Shown piece after piece: positions 13,025-25,599 of a stretch of DNA of 64,000 nt. A model generated the notes under the pieces. The model was not told the origin of the DNA. It saw nothing but the letters and a program-made list of their open reading frames with translations, and made no database searches. The stretch's first letter is position 1. Every line of letters begins with the position of its first letter. A program made the position numbers and the translations under genes. Origin of the DNA: Dipteronia dyeriana (taxonomy: Eukaryota > Streptophyta > Magnoliopsida > Sapindales > Sapindaceae); contig CM065301.1 in NCBI GenBank assembly GCA_032871835.1, forward strand, positions 37,952,405-38,016,404. Direction: 5' to 3'.

Positions 13025-13335
13025 TAAACTTTTTTAACGGGAATTTATTAAAGAAAAACTAAACAGCAGCCAAGGAGGACACTCCTCTAGCCAACCAACA
13101 AAATCATGAACAGTCAATAAAACTTTTCAAGTTGGTGTTCCGCCATATGGACTTGTCTAGGCACAAATTGGTTGTCTCTTATGGAAAAACTAAACATATC
13201 ATTAATCACCAAACCAACGTGAAAAAGCAAGGGAGCTTTAACAGCAATAGAGTGCACCGCCGATAACGCATCCGACTGCACACATAACGGCCTTACTCTG
13301 GTATCTCGGGCTAGTGTAACACCAAAAAGATTGCT
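13025..13335 (-). pseudogene. LINE RNase H C-terminal fragment
   Basis: Read on the minus strand, a frame gives IAVKAPLLFHVGLVINDM followed by FVPRQVHMAEHQL, then a WLEE/CPP-like ending near the lower end. This is the pattern of the C-terminal part of the RNase H domain in plant LINEs (a PR-x-N-x-VAH-x-LA box). It has in-frame stops. The fragment faces away from the 11.6-12.6 kb remnant, so it is probably a separate insertion. Confidence 0.5.
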
Positions 13336-14220
13336 AAAGTTTTAACTATGTCAATTGGAATTCTAGTTGACAATAGATTGTGTTTTTGTTGTTGCAATTA
13401 TGAGAATTTTGGGCATAAAGTTAGAAAACGTTGTTCACCAAGTGTTTGTGAAAATGCCTATTAAATTTTAATTAAAAGAATACAAACTTCTTGTAATCAG
13501 CATAATCTCATATAACAAATTTTCATATCCATTGCTTTTGTTATACAGTAAAACATTTTGATTGAGAAAAAGATCATACAATAAATTTAGAATTTAACCG
13601 ATAATGTATATTTTTGAAATATAGATAGTTATTTTCACAATTAAATTGTTTTGTATATACAAGTAATTTGATTTATGTATCTTATATTACAAAATTTATC
13701 AAAAGTAAGAATTTGGTGGACGACAATATTAACATCCTTACTTTCTCGAATATCCTAATAAGTGGTGATAATCAGATATATATAATAAAAAAGGATTGGA
13801 TGGACCCAAGCCTACACTAGCCCATCTTAAAAAAAAAATTAGAAATTTATGAGAATAAATAAATACTATGATTTTTTTTTTTTGGTTAGATCAAAACAAA
13901 GTTAATTGGTACTTGTTGATCCTTTATATATATTTTTTAAATTTGACTCACACTCACCACTTGAATAATAAAAAAAAACAGACTTTTTAACAATGAATAT
14001 ATATCTCATTTTTTAATTTGGTTTAACCTCTCTCTCCAAAACAATTTGGTTTTCAAACAAAGGGAAATGACTTGAATCTATAACATCTTATGACTAGTTT
14101 GGTATTGTTGTAAGTTTTATAATAATCACTATTAGTTGTGCTGAAGGAATAATCAGCTGTAAAGTTAATCGATAGATATTTGATTAATTGTATTTTAAAA
14201 ACTACTGTACAACTCAAAAG

Positions 14221-14223
<3 letters not shown>

Positions 14224-14252
<29 letters not shown>
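14224..14252. repeat. (TA)n microsatellite
   Basis: About 14 TA units. Confidence 0.9.
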
Positions 14253-14258
<6 letters not shown>

Positions 14259-17084
14259 TTGATAATTTTATTGTAAAATTGTTGAGATTAGTTACAATGA
14301 CCAATATATACATGAGTTTATGACCCTATTTCATTTTTTTCATTAATTATATATATTAAATCAATATTTAAGTAAAATATTTAAATTGATTTTTTTTTCA
14401 TAAAACAATGAAAGGATTTTTAAAAGGTTTTATAAATCAAATTAATATTTAAATATAATATTTAATTTTGAGATGAGATAATGTATATAAATGATTTCAA
14501 CTTGATTCATAAGGATAATAATGATATTTTAAAAGATTCATTAAATACTGAAATAGATTATTCTATAGTCACTTTAAAAAAATAACCCCCCACCATCTTC
14601 TCAAAATCATTATAAAAAATTATCGGATGATCAAATAATCACTTTTGAAAGTTTTATAAAACATAATTTTATGTCAAAATTATTAAATAATCTGATTTTA
14701 ACGTTTCAAAAATAATACCAAACTGACTCTTAGATCTAGGTGTGATGAGTTTATCATTGAGTCAACCCCATCATGTCCGGGTTTATCTAATTTACTATTT
14801 ATTAACTTTATATTAACATATTTGGCTCGATCTTTTTTTCAACATAAAAAATCTGTCTTCAAACAAGGTATGTTTTGTGATTTATATAAATTTGAAAATT
14901 GTATTTTATTATCTTTTGTTAACATATTTATTTTAGATATATATTTTACGTGGAGATGCTCACTATGTCCCCTTAATATGTGCATCTTTATTTTTCAATT
15001 TATCAAAATTTCTTCGTATTGTCAAAATTTACATTAAAAAAAAAATTCTAGCACACCCTAATGTCGAATCCTGGTTCTATCTCTAGCGATAACGGCACTC
15101 TATAATTCTGTATATACACCGTTTATGTGATCACACCCACCAAATTTTATTAAAAAGAGAGTTTCTTATTACAATCTAATGTTTTCTTTTTATACTTCAT
15201 TTCTAAAGATACACCATTCTAAAAATTTAAAATTTAAAAATATTCTAAAGACACTTCATTTTTTCCAAAATTATCCTTTTTATCTTTAGACACTTCTATT
15301 CTAAAGACACTCCATATATTTTTTTAAAATCTAATGAAACTCTATTTTATTTTAATAAAAAAATCTAATGAAAATCTATTTTATTTTAATACTACCCTTT
15401 TTTAATACTTCACTTTAAAAAATTGAAACGGGAAATGGAAAAAAGGAGTGAAGTAATCAAATAAAAATAAAACCGAGAATAAAATTGAACAAAAGTAGGG
15501 AGATCAAAATAATAAGAAAACTGTTTTGGAGATCAATATGTGAAAATAGGAAAACAATATATGTTTTTCTCTTTTGGATTTTAAGTTGAGCAAAAAAAGT
15601 TTTGTTGAGAAAAAAATAATTTAAAAAATAAATTTCTAGATAAATAATTTTTTTAATATATATTTTTCTAAAGATGGTGATGATTGAATGTAGGTGGTAC
15701 TTGAGAAAAAAAAAACTGATTATTTTGATGGTGTGTGAGGAAAAAAAAAATTGAGAAGAAGAAGATATTTTAGGGTTTGATGGTGTGAGAGACAAGAATT
15801 ATTTTGAAAAGAAGAAGAATATATTTTAGGTTTTATAAAACAAGAAAAAAAACACAAAAGTGGAAAAAAAAACTAAAGATGGAAAAAACTTGTTTAAAAA
15901 AAAATGGCTTGGAGTTTCTAATAGAGTATAAACAGATAATTGATAGATTTTCAATAACATTTCTCTTAAAAAAATTTATAGTTTGTAAATGAACATCACT
16001 TAGTACCAAAAATATCATTTCTTTTAATTATATTGTATTGTATTTTTATATGTACACACCACTTATATCTATTATGTTATTTAATCAACTTTATTATTAT
16101 TTAAATTTTATTTTTATCTTTAATTCTATCATTGTTTTTTTTTTCTTCCCTGATTCTTTTCTCTTCTATATATTTTCTTCCATGAAACCGGACTCCATTT
16201 TATTTTATTTTTCTCTTTCCTCATGTCAAACAACTCCCTCAATTTCTTCTTTATTGTTCTCTGCCCATAAAATCATTCCGATTTCAGGTTTTTTATGTTA
16301 GAGGTCCATTTTACGTTTGTGAACGTCGTAGGAAACTAGGGATGCAATATATGTGTCATGTCCTAATTGATTTGGAAGTAAACAAATATTTGATGAAATT
16401 GAAGAAAAAGAAATATTGATAAGAAAAAATAAATTCTAAAACTTGTTTGAGAGAGAAAAAAATATTAAGATATTATAGAGAAAACAATACATAATAATTT
16501 TGTTCTTATAACAAAAATAATAAAAATTAATTTAAAAGTTAGTCCTTCACAACCAACTTCAGATCATTTAATTCATTTGCTGAAATTGAAATATATTTGA
16601 AATTAGTATTAAAAGAGAATTTAGGATTTAAGAAATGGTGGCTCTATTGCCACCCACAAAAGATCTCCCTATACCTATATTAACAAATTAAAATTATAAA
16701 TTTTACTACCTACAACCTTTAAAATACCCAAGTTAGCCTTTAAGTATTTTATTTTTTCTCATAACACTCATTTCTCTTCATTTGCTTCCACCACCGCAAA
16801 TTTTTTTCTGTTTCTTCTTTAAAAAAAAAAAACTGCGTACAGTATTATAGAATTTACTTAGCTAAAAAATATCATATGCAAATAAAAATCTACAACTAAG
16901 ATTTTATTTAGGTAAAAATAAAATACAAATGCAACTCTAAACTAATTATATTTATTTTGTTACTTACGGAATCAATATATTGAATTATCTAAAAAAAATC
17001 ACGAAATCATAATGGTTTACACGTTTAATCACTGCCATAGAAAACAACAACAACAATATGTAGCATCGTAATAAATTTTGATAA

Positions 17085-17165
17085 GAGGAGATTGATCCGG
17101 TGGTATACCCTTACACTATTGGGTTATGAGTTCGAGTTGAATCTCATCCCTAAAACCCAAATTAT
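17085..17165 (+). repeat. SINE-like fragment
   Basis: gattgatccggtggtatac then gggttatgagttcgagttgaatc: an A-box-like and a good B-box-like motif about 40 bases apart, followed by aattatttgtaattgcttt and an A run. The same order is seen in the fragments of 770-1265. Confidence 0.45.
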
Positions 17166-18433
17166 TTGTAATTGCTTTAAAAAAAAAATCCTAATATTTT
17201 TTTTTTGTTATAGGATTCTCCTTTATTTTTTTCCCTCTAATGTATAAATGTATAAATTGCATTCATGTTTTGGACCAGACAGGCAGATCATAATTTATGG
17301 TCTTGAACTTTTAAAACAAACACCCCACCAAATGAAAAGTAGAAGAAGAAAAAACCAAGTAGTCCCATGTCTGTTCGACATGAAAGGAAAAAAAAAGGAG
17401 TATCTTATCAAAAGTGCTTTTCCAAATGGGGTTTATTTTTTCTTATATATGTGATAGGTCACAAGCTGGGGATGGAGTCATTAGCCTTTTTATTTCCTTT
17501 TTATTTTATGTATTTTTTTTTTTAATTTCTCTTTTCATGACCCATGATTGTGTGTTATTTTGTTCATTAGAAATGTCTAGCTATATATAGTCAAAAAATT
17601 GTGATTTTATTGGATAAAAGAAAAATTTTGAATGCCCCACACGTGCCGTGATTGGTGTTTGTTTGTTGTGGGGTTGATAAAATTAGGGATCGGAAAAGTG
17701 ATTTTCCTAATCAATGATTAATCAAATCTAGCTTTTGCAATTACTATAATATTTTAGAATTTCTCTTGAATCATTTTTTTTTTAAAAAAAATCTTGTATC
17801 GAATTAGCAAGAAATGAATTTTTACTTGAAGACAAGTAAAAACTTGTGATTTATAATTAAATGAAACATAATTTATCCACAAAATATTAATAATTAATGT
17901 GTTTTATCACAATTAAAACAATTGCCAAAAACAATCCTATTTTTTTGTATATAGAAAAAACAATCCTAATTGAAAAACAGTAATGTTTAAATTATATCAT
18001 TTGATATTATTTTTAAATTTATACCGAAAAACTCTAAACTATATTATAGTTTTTATCGGTTCAAATCTTATTATACCCATTTTATAAGTACGTGTAAGAA
18101 TAATTTTGTTTGGTGTGGGTAATATGGAGCAGATGTTGGTGCATTCATCTCAACAAGTTTCAACAAACTCAAAACCCATTAAATGTCAGATTTAAGGAAA
18201 AAAAAAATGATAATGAATTAATTATCCATTGAAAGACTGCTGGGCATGTGACCTTCTCTTCCACACTGTGGAATCACAATCAAAATTAGTTGACTTAAGA
18301 GCCAGGCCAACCTGGAGGGCGTTTGTCTTGTAAGATATTTTTGTCCATGTTGCATGTTTTCAATCAGCAATGCAGCAGATCATAGAACAATGGTAAGTGG
18401 TTGTGACACTTGAAATCTTTGGTTTTAAAAACA

Positions 18434-18596
18434 ATAATGTTATTTTATCAAAATTTGATGTACGGATCTGGAGCCCAAATGATGTGACAACATTTTAATC
18501 CCTTAATTAAATTGTATTAGATTTACATGATTTATGTAAATGGATTAGATTGATACACATCATCTGGACACCAGATTTGGACAAATTAGCATTACT
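18434..18596. repeat. MITE, copy 3 of the agtaacg family
   Basis: Inverted arms: aataatgttatttt, then atctggagcccaaatgatgtg at the left, against agtaatgctaattt, then atctggtgtccagatgatgtg read inward from the right. The arms are about 60 bp and imperfect. Confidence 0.65.
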
Positions 18597-21500
18597 TTAT
18601 AAAAAATCAATCATCTACCATCCTGCACTGAATTAAATTCTAAATTGCAATAGACTATAAATGACTAAAATGAAGGTGAGATGTCTGAATCCTGCACAGT
18701 TTGGTTAGCCGGGGGTCATTGAACTATACATGTAAACTCCCCCTTATAGGAGAAAACCCGAAAGCAAAGTTTTACCGGGTGGGCCAGGTCCTATAGCGAA
18801 TAATAGCATACCACAACCACGATATCAACTCTCTGCACTACTCAATCTTCACGTTAACAGAAGCCCTTTATCCTTTTCTTGCTACTAATCTTCCTTCTGG
18901 TCCCTTGAAAGTTGAAACCTGTTTTGAACTTAATATGCAATGTACATGCAGTTGTTTATGCTAGAAAATGATGCTGCTAAACAGGAATCTCCATTCAACG
19001 CACTTGTACAGAAGTCTTCATTTTGCCATATAATCTTACAAACTTTTCTGAAGCAAGATTAAAAGCATTTCTGCAAGTCATACAAGCACTCCTATGAGGG
19101 TTGGGTGGTTGACATTCCTCGACACCAACGACATGATATGGAAACTGGAGGAGAAGATCACGGCAAGCTTAAAATTGCAAAATACAAATCAAGTGTGACA
19201 ATTGACCCAAACTAGTAGATGTTCGCATACCAGTTTCTACTATAAGGAAGCTAATACAATAGTACGATACTGTATGTCTGTATGGAATGAGTGGTTTAAG
19301 AAAACGAGAAAGGAAAAATATAGATGGGCTTAAAACATTGACATGGATTATAGTCGGACAGATAAACACAACATCAACTGAAACTGACTAGAAGCTGCAG
19401 TATTTAATGCAATAGCTAAAAATTCACTACAAAATCGAAAAAAAATAACTAAAATTTAGATGATAGAATCTCATGCTGAGCTAGGCCGTGAAATCTCTAG
19501 GAGCTCGTAATTTCAGTTTTAAGTGATCATAGTATCATAGTATGTGACAGGAAAATAGACCCATATGAAATTATTATTTCATGAATATGCATAAACACAG
19601 TGATTTTTTTCATTCAAATGACCCTATAAACTACCCTTATAACTGCAATTGTTGCTCCCGTACAATTAAAACTTGATAAATTAAAGTAGGACCATCCTAG
19701 AATCTAGATCATTGCGTATTAGGCAATGCAGAGATGCAATCAACTGATTCTTGTTTGTCCAATGCTCAGACACCTCGCGTGTCTATGGATGCTTTAAAGG
19801 AAGATTTTGTATGTTTCGCTTATGCTAAAAAATTCTAACAAATCAGATGAATATGTAAAGCTGGATTTAAAAAAGTGGCAGGATGTTGACAGTTTATCTT
19901 GCATCAGTATGAATTATAGGAAAGGCAAGCAACAGAAGAACTACTGAAAGGCACAGCTATTTAGAATTGAAATTAATGTGTTGCTAGGTGGTGTTCCTGC
20001 ATCCAACGTCTAAAGAATATCTTATTAAAGAGTACTTTGATCTCGGCCTTGTTAATGCATGTTAGTCTTTCACTTAAATATACTAAACCATATGTACAAT
20101 TGCTTGTCAAACTTCCTTCCTTCCTCTGATATTGCCACACAAAACTCTTTCTATTTTGTGGTACACTTGCAATATCACAGATAACAGAATGGATAAGGTT
20201 ATTGCAAGGAGGGTTTTTTGTAGATCAGTACAAAGTTACTATCTAAGTAACAACAAAATATATATCAACATATCCAATAATGAAACTATCTAGTACTGAT
20301 TTATATTATCAGAAAATACTCATCCTACCATGCATGGCCTGGAAACTACAAAAAATGCAATATGAGAGTATCATCAATATCTCCAAAATATTACTTAACG
20401 AAAAAACTACAATTTAACAGTGTTGTATTACATGGAGCCCTATCCATTACAGATTATCAACCTGAAAGAAAGAATCTTCGATGAATTTTTTAATTCTATT
20501 AATAATAAGTAAAAGAGGTTTCTGTACAGAAGTTGAATGTTACAAACACAATATGACATATACTTTTTCTTGTAAAACTAATGAATTTTTCACGAGTTGA
20601 GATAGAATTATACTAGGAAAGATCAAACTTCTATAGATCAGATACTCAGCTGTAAGGGTAGACAACTTTAAAGAATTTATTAGACATAGAAAGGAAGCTT
20701 AAACAGAACGAGCTCCGCAAGTTATCTTACTTCCATACAAAACTTTCCTCCTCCACAGAAAAGATCAATAAAAAAATGACTGACCAGGAGGCCTAAACGG
20801 ATTATGCAATCACTCATTCTGTAGTCTTCCACGAGTGACACAACAAAAGGATATCCAAGAAATTTACTATCATTTCTGCAAGTTCCAACGAAAAAAATAT
20901 AAAAATTCCATCAACTAGAGCCTGAAGAAGTCAATTTACCATTCATAATTGTACTCGTGTCCAAAACACTTTCAAAAGATACATATATGTTCAGCATATA
21001 TCAATAAGCCAGACCAAATGACTCGATAGATCCCTAGCAAACTCAGCAGGAACAAGACATTCTTCCAAGAAGCAGCAATCTAGGAGAAACAACTAATCTA
21101 ATTACCAATAAGTGATTAAATTTTAACAAACTCTAAGATGCTTTGTCAGCGAGAAGGTAGAAAATTTGAAAGGTTCCCTTCACTATAATCCAAGAGATTG
21201 CTCTATTCAATACAGACTATATAATACAAATAAAACAGAAATAACCTGAAAAGAAATATGCAGTCATGTGTCCTATCAATTGGTGTAGAATGTCATTCAG
21301 CAACATTAATTATATTAGGTTAATGAACAAAAAGACTTTAAATCAACTTTTTAATTTTATATAAAAGTGGGGATCCATATAATCTCAATCTACTAAGCAG
21401 AAAGAACAGAAATACACAAATAAAAAATGTTAATGGATGTTTTCTTATATCTAAATCTATGAAGCCGCAGCATGTGCTGGGTCAATCACTAAAAGCAGGC

Positions 21501-22050
21501 CTGCCATATCAGATTTAACAACCGATATCCCAATAAACAGACACACCCTTGCACACATCACTTCACAACACTGCAATTCACTATTCCTAAGTAATCTAGA
21601 AAAGGTTATCTGAGGACCGGTGACCTATTTGAGCCATGGCGAATACTTCCCACTTGGGAACATAACATTTTGATAATATTATGCAACCCCATTTCGAAAG
21701 TCAGTTTAAACTTTGTTCTGATATGAGTTTGCAGATCAATAGTCATTTGTATAACAAACTAGAATCAAATCATATGTTTCCAAAATGCCAATACTATCTA
21801 AATACCGATGTTGTTATTAGAGATTTTAGAAGTTGCTAAACATTTAAGATGCACAACATTCAACTTTGATATTAACACAAACCCAGCAACACTCAAACGG
21901 ACAACAATTACAATTTAAAACAAACAAAATGGAAAGTCAACCCCATATATACACAGATTTCCAATCACACGTAAAGATTACATTTTTATAAGGAAAGGTA
22001 AAAGCTTGAAGGAGAAAGTTGAGTGTAGAGAAAGAAGACACTCACACAAT
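18597..22050. other. Apparently single-copy non-coding region, downstream of a minus-strand gene
   Basis: Composition is more balanced than in neighbouring intergenic DNA, and I find no transposon ends or tandem arrays. No open frame looks coding (19169-19369 minus is the longest with any variety). It lies 3' of the small acidic protein gene and may include its 3' UTR, further untranslated exons, or a non-coding transcript. The sequence alone does not decide. Confidence 0.4.
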
Positions 22051-22052
22051 GA

Positions 22053-22400
22053 TCAATCAGAATGAGAGAGGTAGTAGTAGTCATCAAGGTGAACGGAGGA
22101 GGAGGAAGCAGAAGCATCAGCACCATGTTGATGGTGGTGGTCAGAGTCAAAGTCAGAGTCAGAGTCAGAGTCAGAGGAGTCATAATAAGAGTAAGAGTAG
22201 AAAGAATCAGGTGGGGGGAGGCAGAGGAAGGTCCAGAGGCAGATAGCAAAACGACCCAGTTGCTGTAATGGTAAGCAGCACACCACATCCAAGAGCTGCT
22301 GCCTGCTCATGCGCTCCTCAGAAGGCACGCACGACAGGTACTGCCACATCTCACCTGACACGTGGGCTACTCTCAGGACCATCTCGCTGTTTAACACCAT
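22053..22400 (-). CDS. Small conserved plant protein of unknown function, acidic Ser/Asp tail
   Basis: From the ATG at 22400 the frame gives 115 residues. The first half (about residues 1-62) is dense and varied, with LRVAHVSGEMWQYLSCV, ERMSRQQLLDVVCCLPLQQL and a hydrophobic FAICLWTFLCLPPP, and looks like a real folded or membrane-touching domain. The second half is low complexity: a Tyr/Ser run, then SDSDSDSDFDSD encoded by a gactct hexanucleotide repeat, His and Ser runs, and a YYYLSHSD end. I recognise no named family. The same frame stays open upstream to about 22529 without another ATG, and includes EELKHRSISGR just before the Met, so an upstream coding exon is possible. A long-TIR transposable element ends at 22515, about 115 bp upstream of the ATG, so the promoter or original 5' end may have been altered. 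Confidence 0.6.
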   Translation of the reverse strand: MVLNSEMVLRVAHVSGEMWQYLSCVPSEERMSRQQLLDVVCCLPLQQLGRFAICLWTFLCLPPPDSFYSYSYYDSSDSDSDSDFDSDHHHQHGADASASSSSVHLDDYYYLSHSD

Positions 22401-22514
22401 TCTTCCACTGATCGATCTGTGTTTCAGCTCTTCGGTTTGCCTGTGCGCCTGTGCCGTGCTGCTGTCGTGTCCGCTTCTGTTTTGACATTGGTGCCGCTTC
22501 AATGATTTAATTAA

Positions 22515-22915
22515 GGTAAAATTGCACAAACTTCCTTTGCTTTTAATCGATATTGCACCTGGTTGTAACTTTTACCAAAATCACACATATTTTCCCTACA
22601 TTTACCAAAGAGCAAATTGCACTCAACCTCCCTGAGGTTTGCCTCCTTATACCTATAAACAATTTTAACATTAATTGACACTCAAACCCTTCATTGAGTA
22701 ATTCTTATCTTTAAAAGACTAAACTACCCCTGATCCTTAATAAATAGATAATTTCACTAAAGTCTTCATTTTTTGACAAAATGTCACTTATTTAAACGTC
22801 TTTTTATCATATTAGCAACATAAGTCCCTTATTTTTCCAAAATACATCATTTTAGTTTATTTAACCAAAATACATCATTTTAGTGTATTTAACCAAAATA
22901 CTAATAGTCTACTCT
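22515..22915 (+). repeat. Left inverted arm of the long-TIR element
   Basis: It starts ggtaaaattgcac and contains aattgcactcaacctccctg at 22613. It matches the reverse complement of 26050-26345 with gaps, and its first 90 bases match the reverse complement of the far right tip (26610-26701). Confidence 0.65.
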
Positions 22916-23037
22916 AAAAATGAAAATTGATTATAAGTGAGTCATGGACAATTTCGGCCGAAAATTGGATCGAACTGACTCGTACCCACCTCTAGTTCTA
23001 ACATATTTCCAATTGATTTGAGATATAGACAACTAGG

Positions 23038-23064
23038 GTTATTATTATTATTATTATTATTATT
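23038..23064. repeat. (TTA)n microsatellite
   Basis: Nine ATT/TTA units in the interior of the long-TIR element. Confidence 0.9.
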
Positions 23065-24209
23065 TTATAATTTTATAAGTACTTTTCAATATTTTTGTGA
23101 ACCATTGGGTTAGAATCCAATGATTAATTTTGTAGAATATGTATACGCCTCTAGTAGTTTATTGTTAATTTGTTTTTAGATTAATTAAGTGGCTTAGTAT
23201 CTCCTCCAAAAAAAAAAAACAAAAGTGGGTTAGTAATTTAAATTAGGTGAATACTTTTTAACATGTAAAATATAATGTTATTTAAGCTTTCAAGAAAAAG
23301 ACTTTTAATTTATAGTGCTCTTACCAAAATATAGGTTTCGATATAGCTTATTATGTTGAACAGATCTTTTATATGTATTAAAAATAAAAATAAAGAAGGA
23401 AAACAACCCAAAAAAACCAATATGATAAATTGATGGCCATAGTATATGTTAATGCATGCCAATCGAATCCAAGAAGAGAACACAATAATAAATTATATTA
23501 AAAACATAAACCAACAAGAAGAATTTAAAGAACTATTTATGCGACTTGTATATGGAGATGCACGTTTGGGGATTGGGGATGGATATAGGTCCCCCCATCC
23601 CTATCCCCACTTTCCAAACCCTTCCCCCATCCCCCCCCCCCCATTTCCCCATTCTGGAAAAATGGGGATAAGGGTGTTTGGGGGGAGGTATATCCATCCC
23701 CATCCCCAAATCCCCATTTTTCCCGTTTTTCCCCATTTTTCCGTATCCCCCGGTTCCCCATTCCACCAAAAATTATAAATTAAGCTAAAAAAACAAACAT
23801 TTCATTACAAATACAAAATAAGAATGCATTACAAATTCAACATAAAAATTTCAAATAATTCAAAGTTTCGAATCAAGACAACTTCATAAAATGAAAAATC
23901 TCCGTTCTTCAATCTCCACCCAATTCACTTAAGCCTTTGTTGCGCCACTACAATCCACAGCCTGCAAACAACAGTACAAATGTACAATATAAGAAGATGA
24001 TTAAATGAAGTGAACACATGATGACATGAATTTCTAAACAAGAATCTATTATCTATCTCATTCACTTCATTATCATTGTTGAATTTCTGAACTAGTTGAT
24101 AGTTTTGAAAAATCAGACCCTCAAATGAAATCAAACGAGCAAAATAAAAAATAAAAAATGAAATATCTACCTTGTTTTTGTTTTTGTTTGCTTTGAGACA
24201 TGATGTGGA

Positions 24210-24690
24210 GATCGAAAAAAAGTAGCAGTTGGTGTCGTCGGAGAAGAAATGATCGTCGAATGGAGCAGCAGTTGGTGAAGATCTGAACTGAAACTGATCT
24301 GGAGGGAATCGACAGCTGGTCTCGTCGGAAAAGAAGTGGTCGTCGAACGGAGCAACAGTTGGTGAAGATCTAACTGAAACTGATGTAGCGAGAAGCAGCA
24401 ACTGGTGTCATTGGAGAAGAAATGGTCGTCGAACGGAGCAGCAATTGGGGAAGATCTGAACTGAAACTGATCTGGAGGGAAACGACAGCTGGTCTTGTCG
24501 GAAAAGAAGTGGTCGTCGAACGAAGCAACAGTAGGTGAAGATCTGAACTGAAAATGATGTAGAGAGAAGCATCAACAAGTGTCGTCGGAGAAGGAGTGGT
24601 CGAAACGGAGAAGCAACTGGTCTCGTCGGACGGAGAAACAGCCGGTGAAGGAGTGGTCGACTGGTCCCCTACTTGTCTTTGGTCGATGGT
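24210..24690. repeat. 87-bp tandem repeat, about 5.5 copies, inside the hAT element
   Basis: The phrase ga(g/a)aagaa(a/g)tggtcgtcgaa recurs at 24241, 24328 and 24414 and onward, giving 86-87-bp steps. Each unit also carries gagcagcagttggtgaagat or a variant, and ctgaactgaaactgat. Adjacent units alternate in sequence, so a 173-bp dimer is the better repeat unit. Long minus-strand frames here are products of the repeat. Confidence 0.85.
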
Positions 24691-24786
24691 GTGTGTTCAA
24701 ACCGAATGAGACTAATTAGGTTTTAGGTTTCAAAGGTTAAAAGATTCTTTATATATGTAGGGTTTGAAAGAATAAATAAATAAGTA

Positions 24787-24815
<29 letters not shown>
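24787..24815. repeat. (TA)n microsatellite
   Basis: About 14 TA units within the hAT element. Confidence 0.9.
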
Positions 24816-24820
<5 letters not shown>

Positions 24821-25599
24821 TATATTTATATAATTTTAGGAGAAATGGGGAAATGGGGATCCCCATCCCCATCCCCATTTTAAATGTAGGGGAAGTGGGG
24901 AAATGGGGATGGGTGGACCCCTCCCCATCCCCATCCCCATCCCCATCCCCATCCCCATTTTAATTTGGGGATGATTTTCATCCCCCCACATTTTCCCATT
25001 TTCCCCAAAAAAAATTCCCAAATGGGGATGGGGGTGCGGGGATTTGGGGCCCCGGGGATTTTTGTGCATCCCTACTTGTATATATAAAAGTGTGACTGGG
25101 TGAAATTTTAGTTAAATTATGACTATTGATATCATTTGTGAAGAGAATATATATAGAAATTTATTTCAACTGAAAATTAAGATCAGTACTTTATCTTTTT
25201 AGAATCTAAATTGAAAATTAAATGTTTCAATATATATATATATATATTAAATGAGTGATTGGTAATCATTGGCGGATTCTATTATAGTGGTTTACAAAAA
25301 CCAATAATTAAAAATTTAAGAAAAAATCATGCTGATATAATTACATGTAACACTGTAAATTAATATACGTACATTTTTTTATTTTATTTTGATAAAATGT
25401 ATGTAGAGATTCGCTATAGGCTATAGCAGTCAAATCCATTTGAGGTTATGCCAAAATGGAAATGGAAATTTGTTAAAACTAGTAGTCAGGAAAGATCAAC
25501 AATATCTTGTAAAATAATAATAATTAAATTTGCTCAGAGTAATTAAGTGGTTATGCAAGTCATTAATTTCAATTTAAATTGTTTTAAAAAAATAAAATT

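Larger units (their letters stand above)
13336..18433. other. Very AT-rich intergenic region
   Basis: I see no supported gene. The stretch has a TA run at 14224-14252 and short duplicated phrases near 15200-15400 (ttctaaagacact and aaatctaatgaaa repeated). Frames such as 15457-15795 are low-complexity poly-Phe/Ile/Lys translations. A SINE-like fragment lies at 17085-17165. Confidence 0.6.
23553..25074. mobile_element. Non-autonomous hAT element, 1.52 kb, with GGGGAT-rich ends
   Basis: A perfect 8-bp target duplication, cttgtata, flanks it (23545-23552 and 25075-25082). The inverted ends are tggagatgcacg and, inward from the right, tagggatgcacaaaaatc. Both subterminal regions (23568-23760 and 24838-25060) are crowded with ggggat/ccccatcc motifs. 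No transposase is present; the interior holds an 87-bp tandem repeat and an AT run at 24787-24815. It depends on a transposase made elsewhere. The perfect TSD suggests it is younger than the hAT at 2.76 kb. Confidence 0.85.

Noticed and set aside
13060..13090. cagccaaggagga resembling the start of plant miR169
   Set aside because: Only the first bases match, no foldback partner is visible, and the segment reads as the C-terminus of a LINE RNase H domain.
15457..15795. 112-codon minus-strand frame rich in Phe, Ile, Leu and Lys
   Set aside because: It translates A/T-rich low-complexity DNA and has no domain or gene context.
21986..22288. Plus-strand 75- and 68-codon and minus-strand 100-codon frames over the gene at 22.05-22.40 kb
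   Set aside because: They are shadows of the gactct repeat and neighbouring codons of the minus-strand gene in other frames.
23925..24401. 158-codon minus-strand frame
   Set aside because: It runs through the 87-bp tandem repeat of a non-autonomous hAT element and shows no domain.
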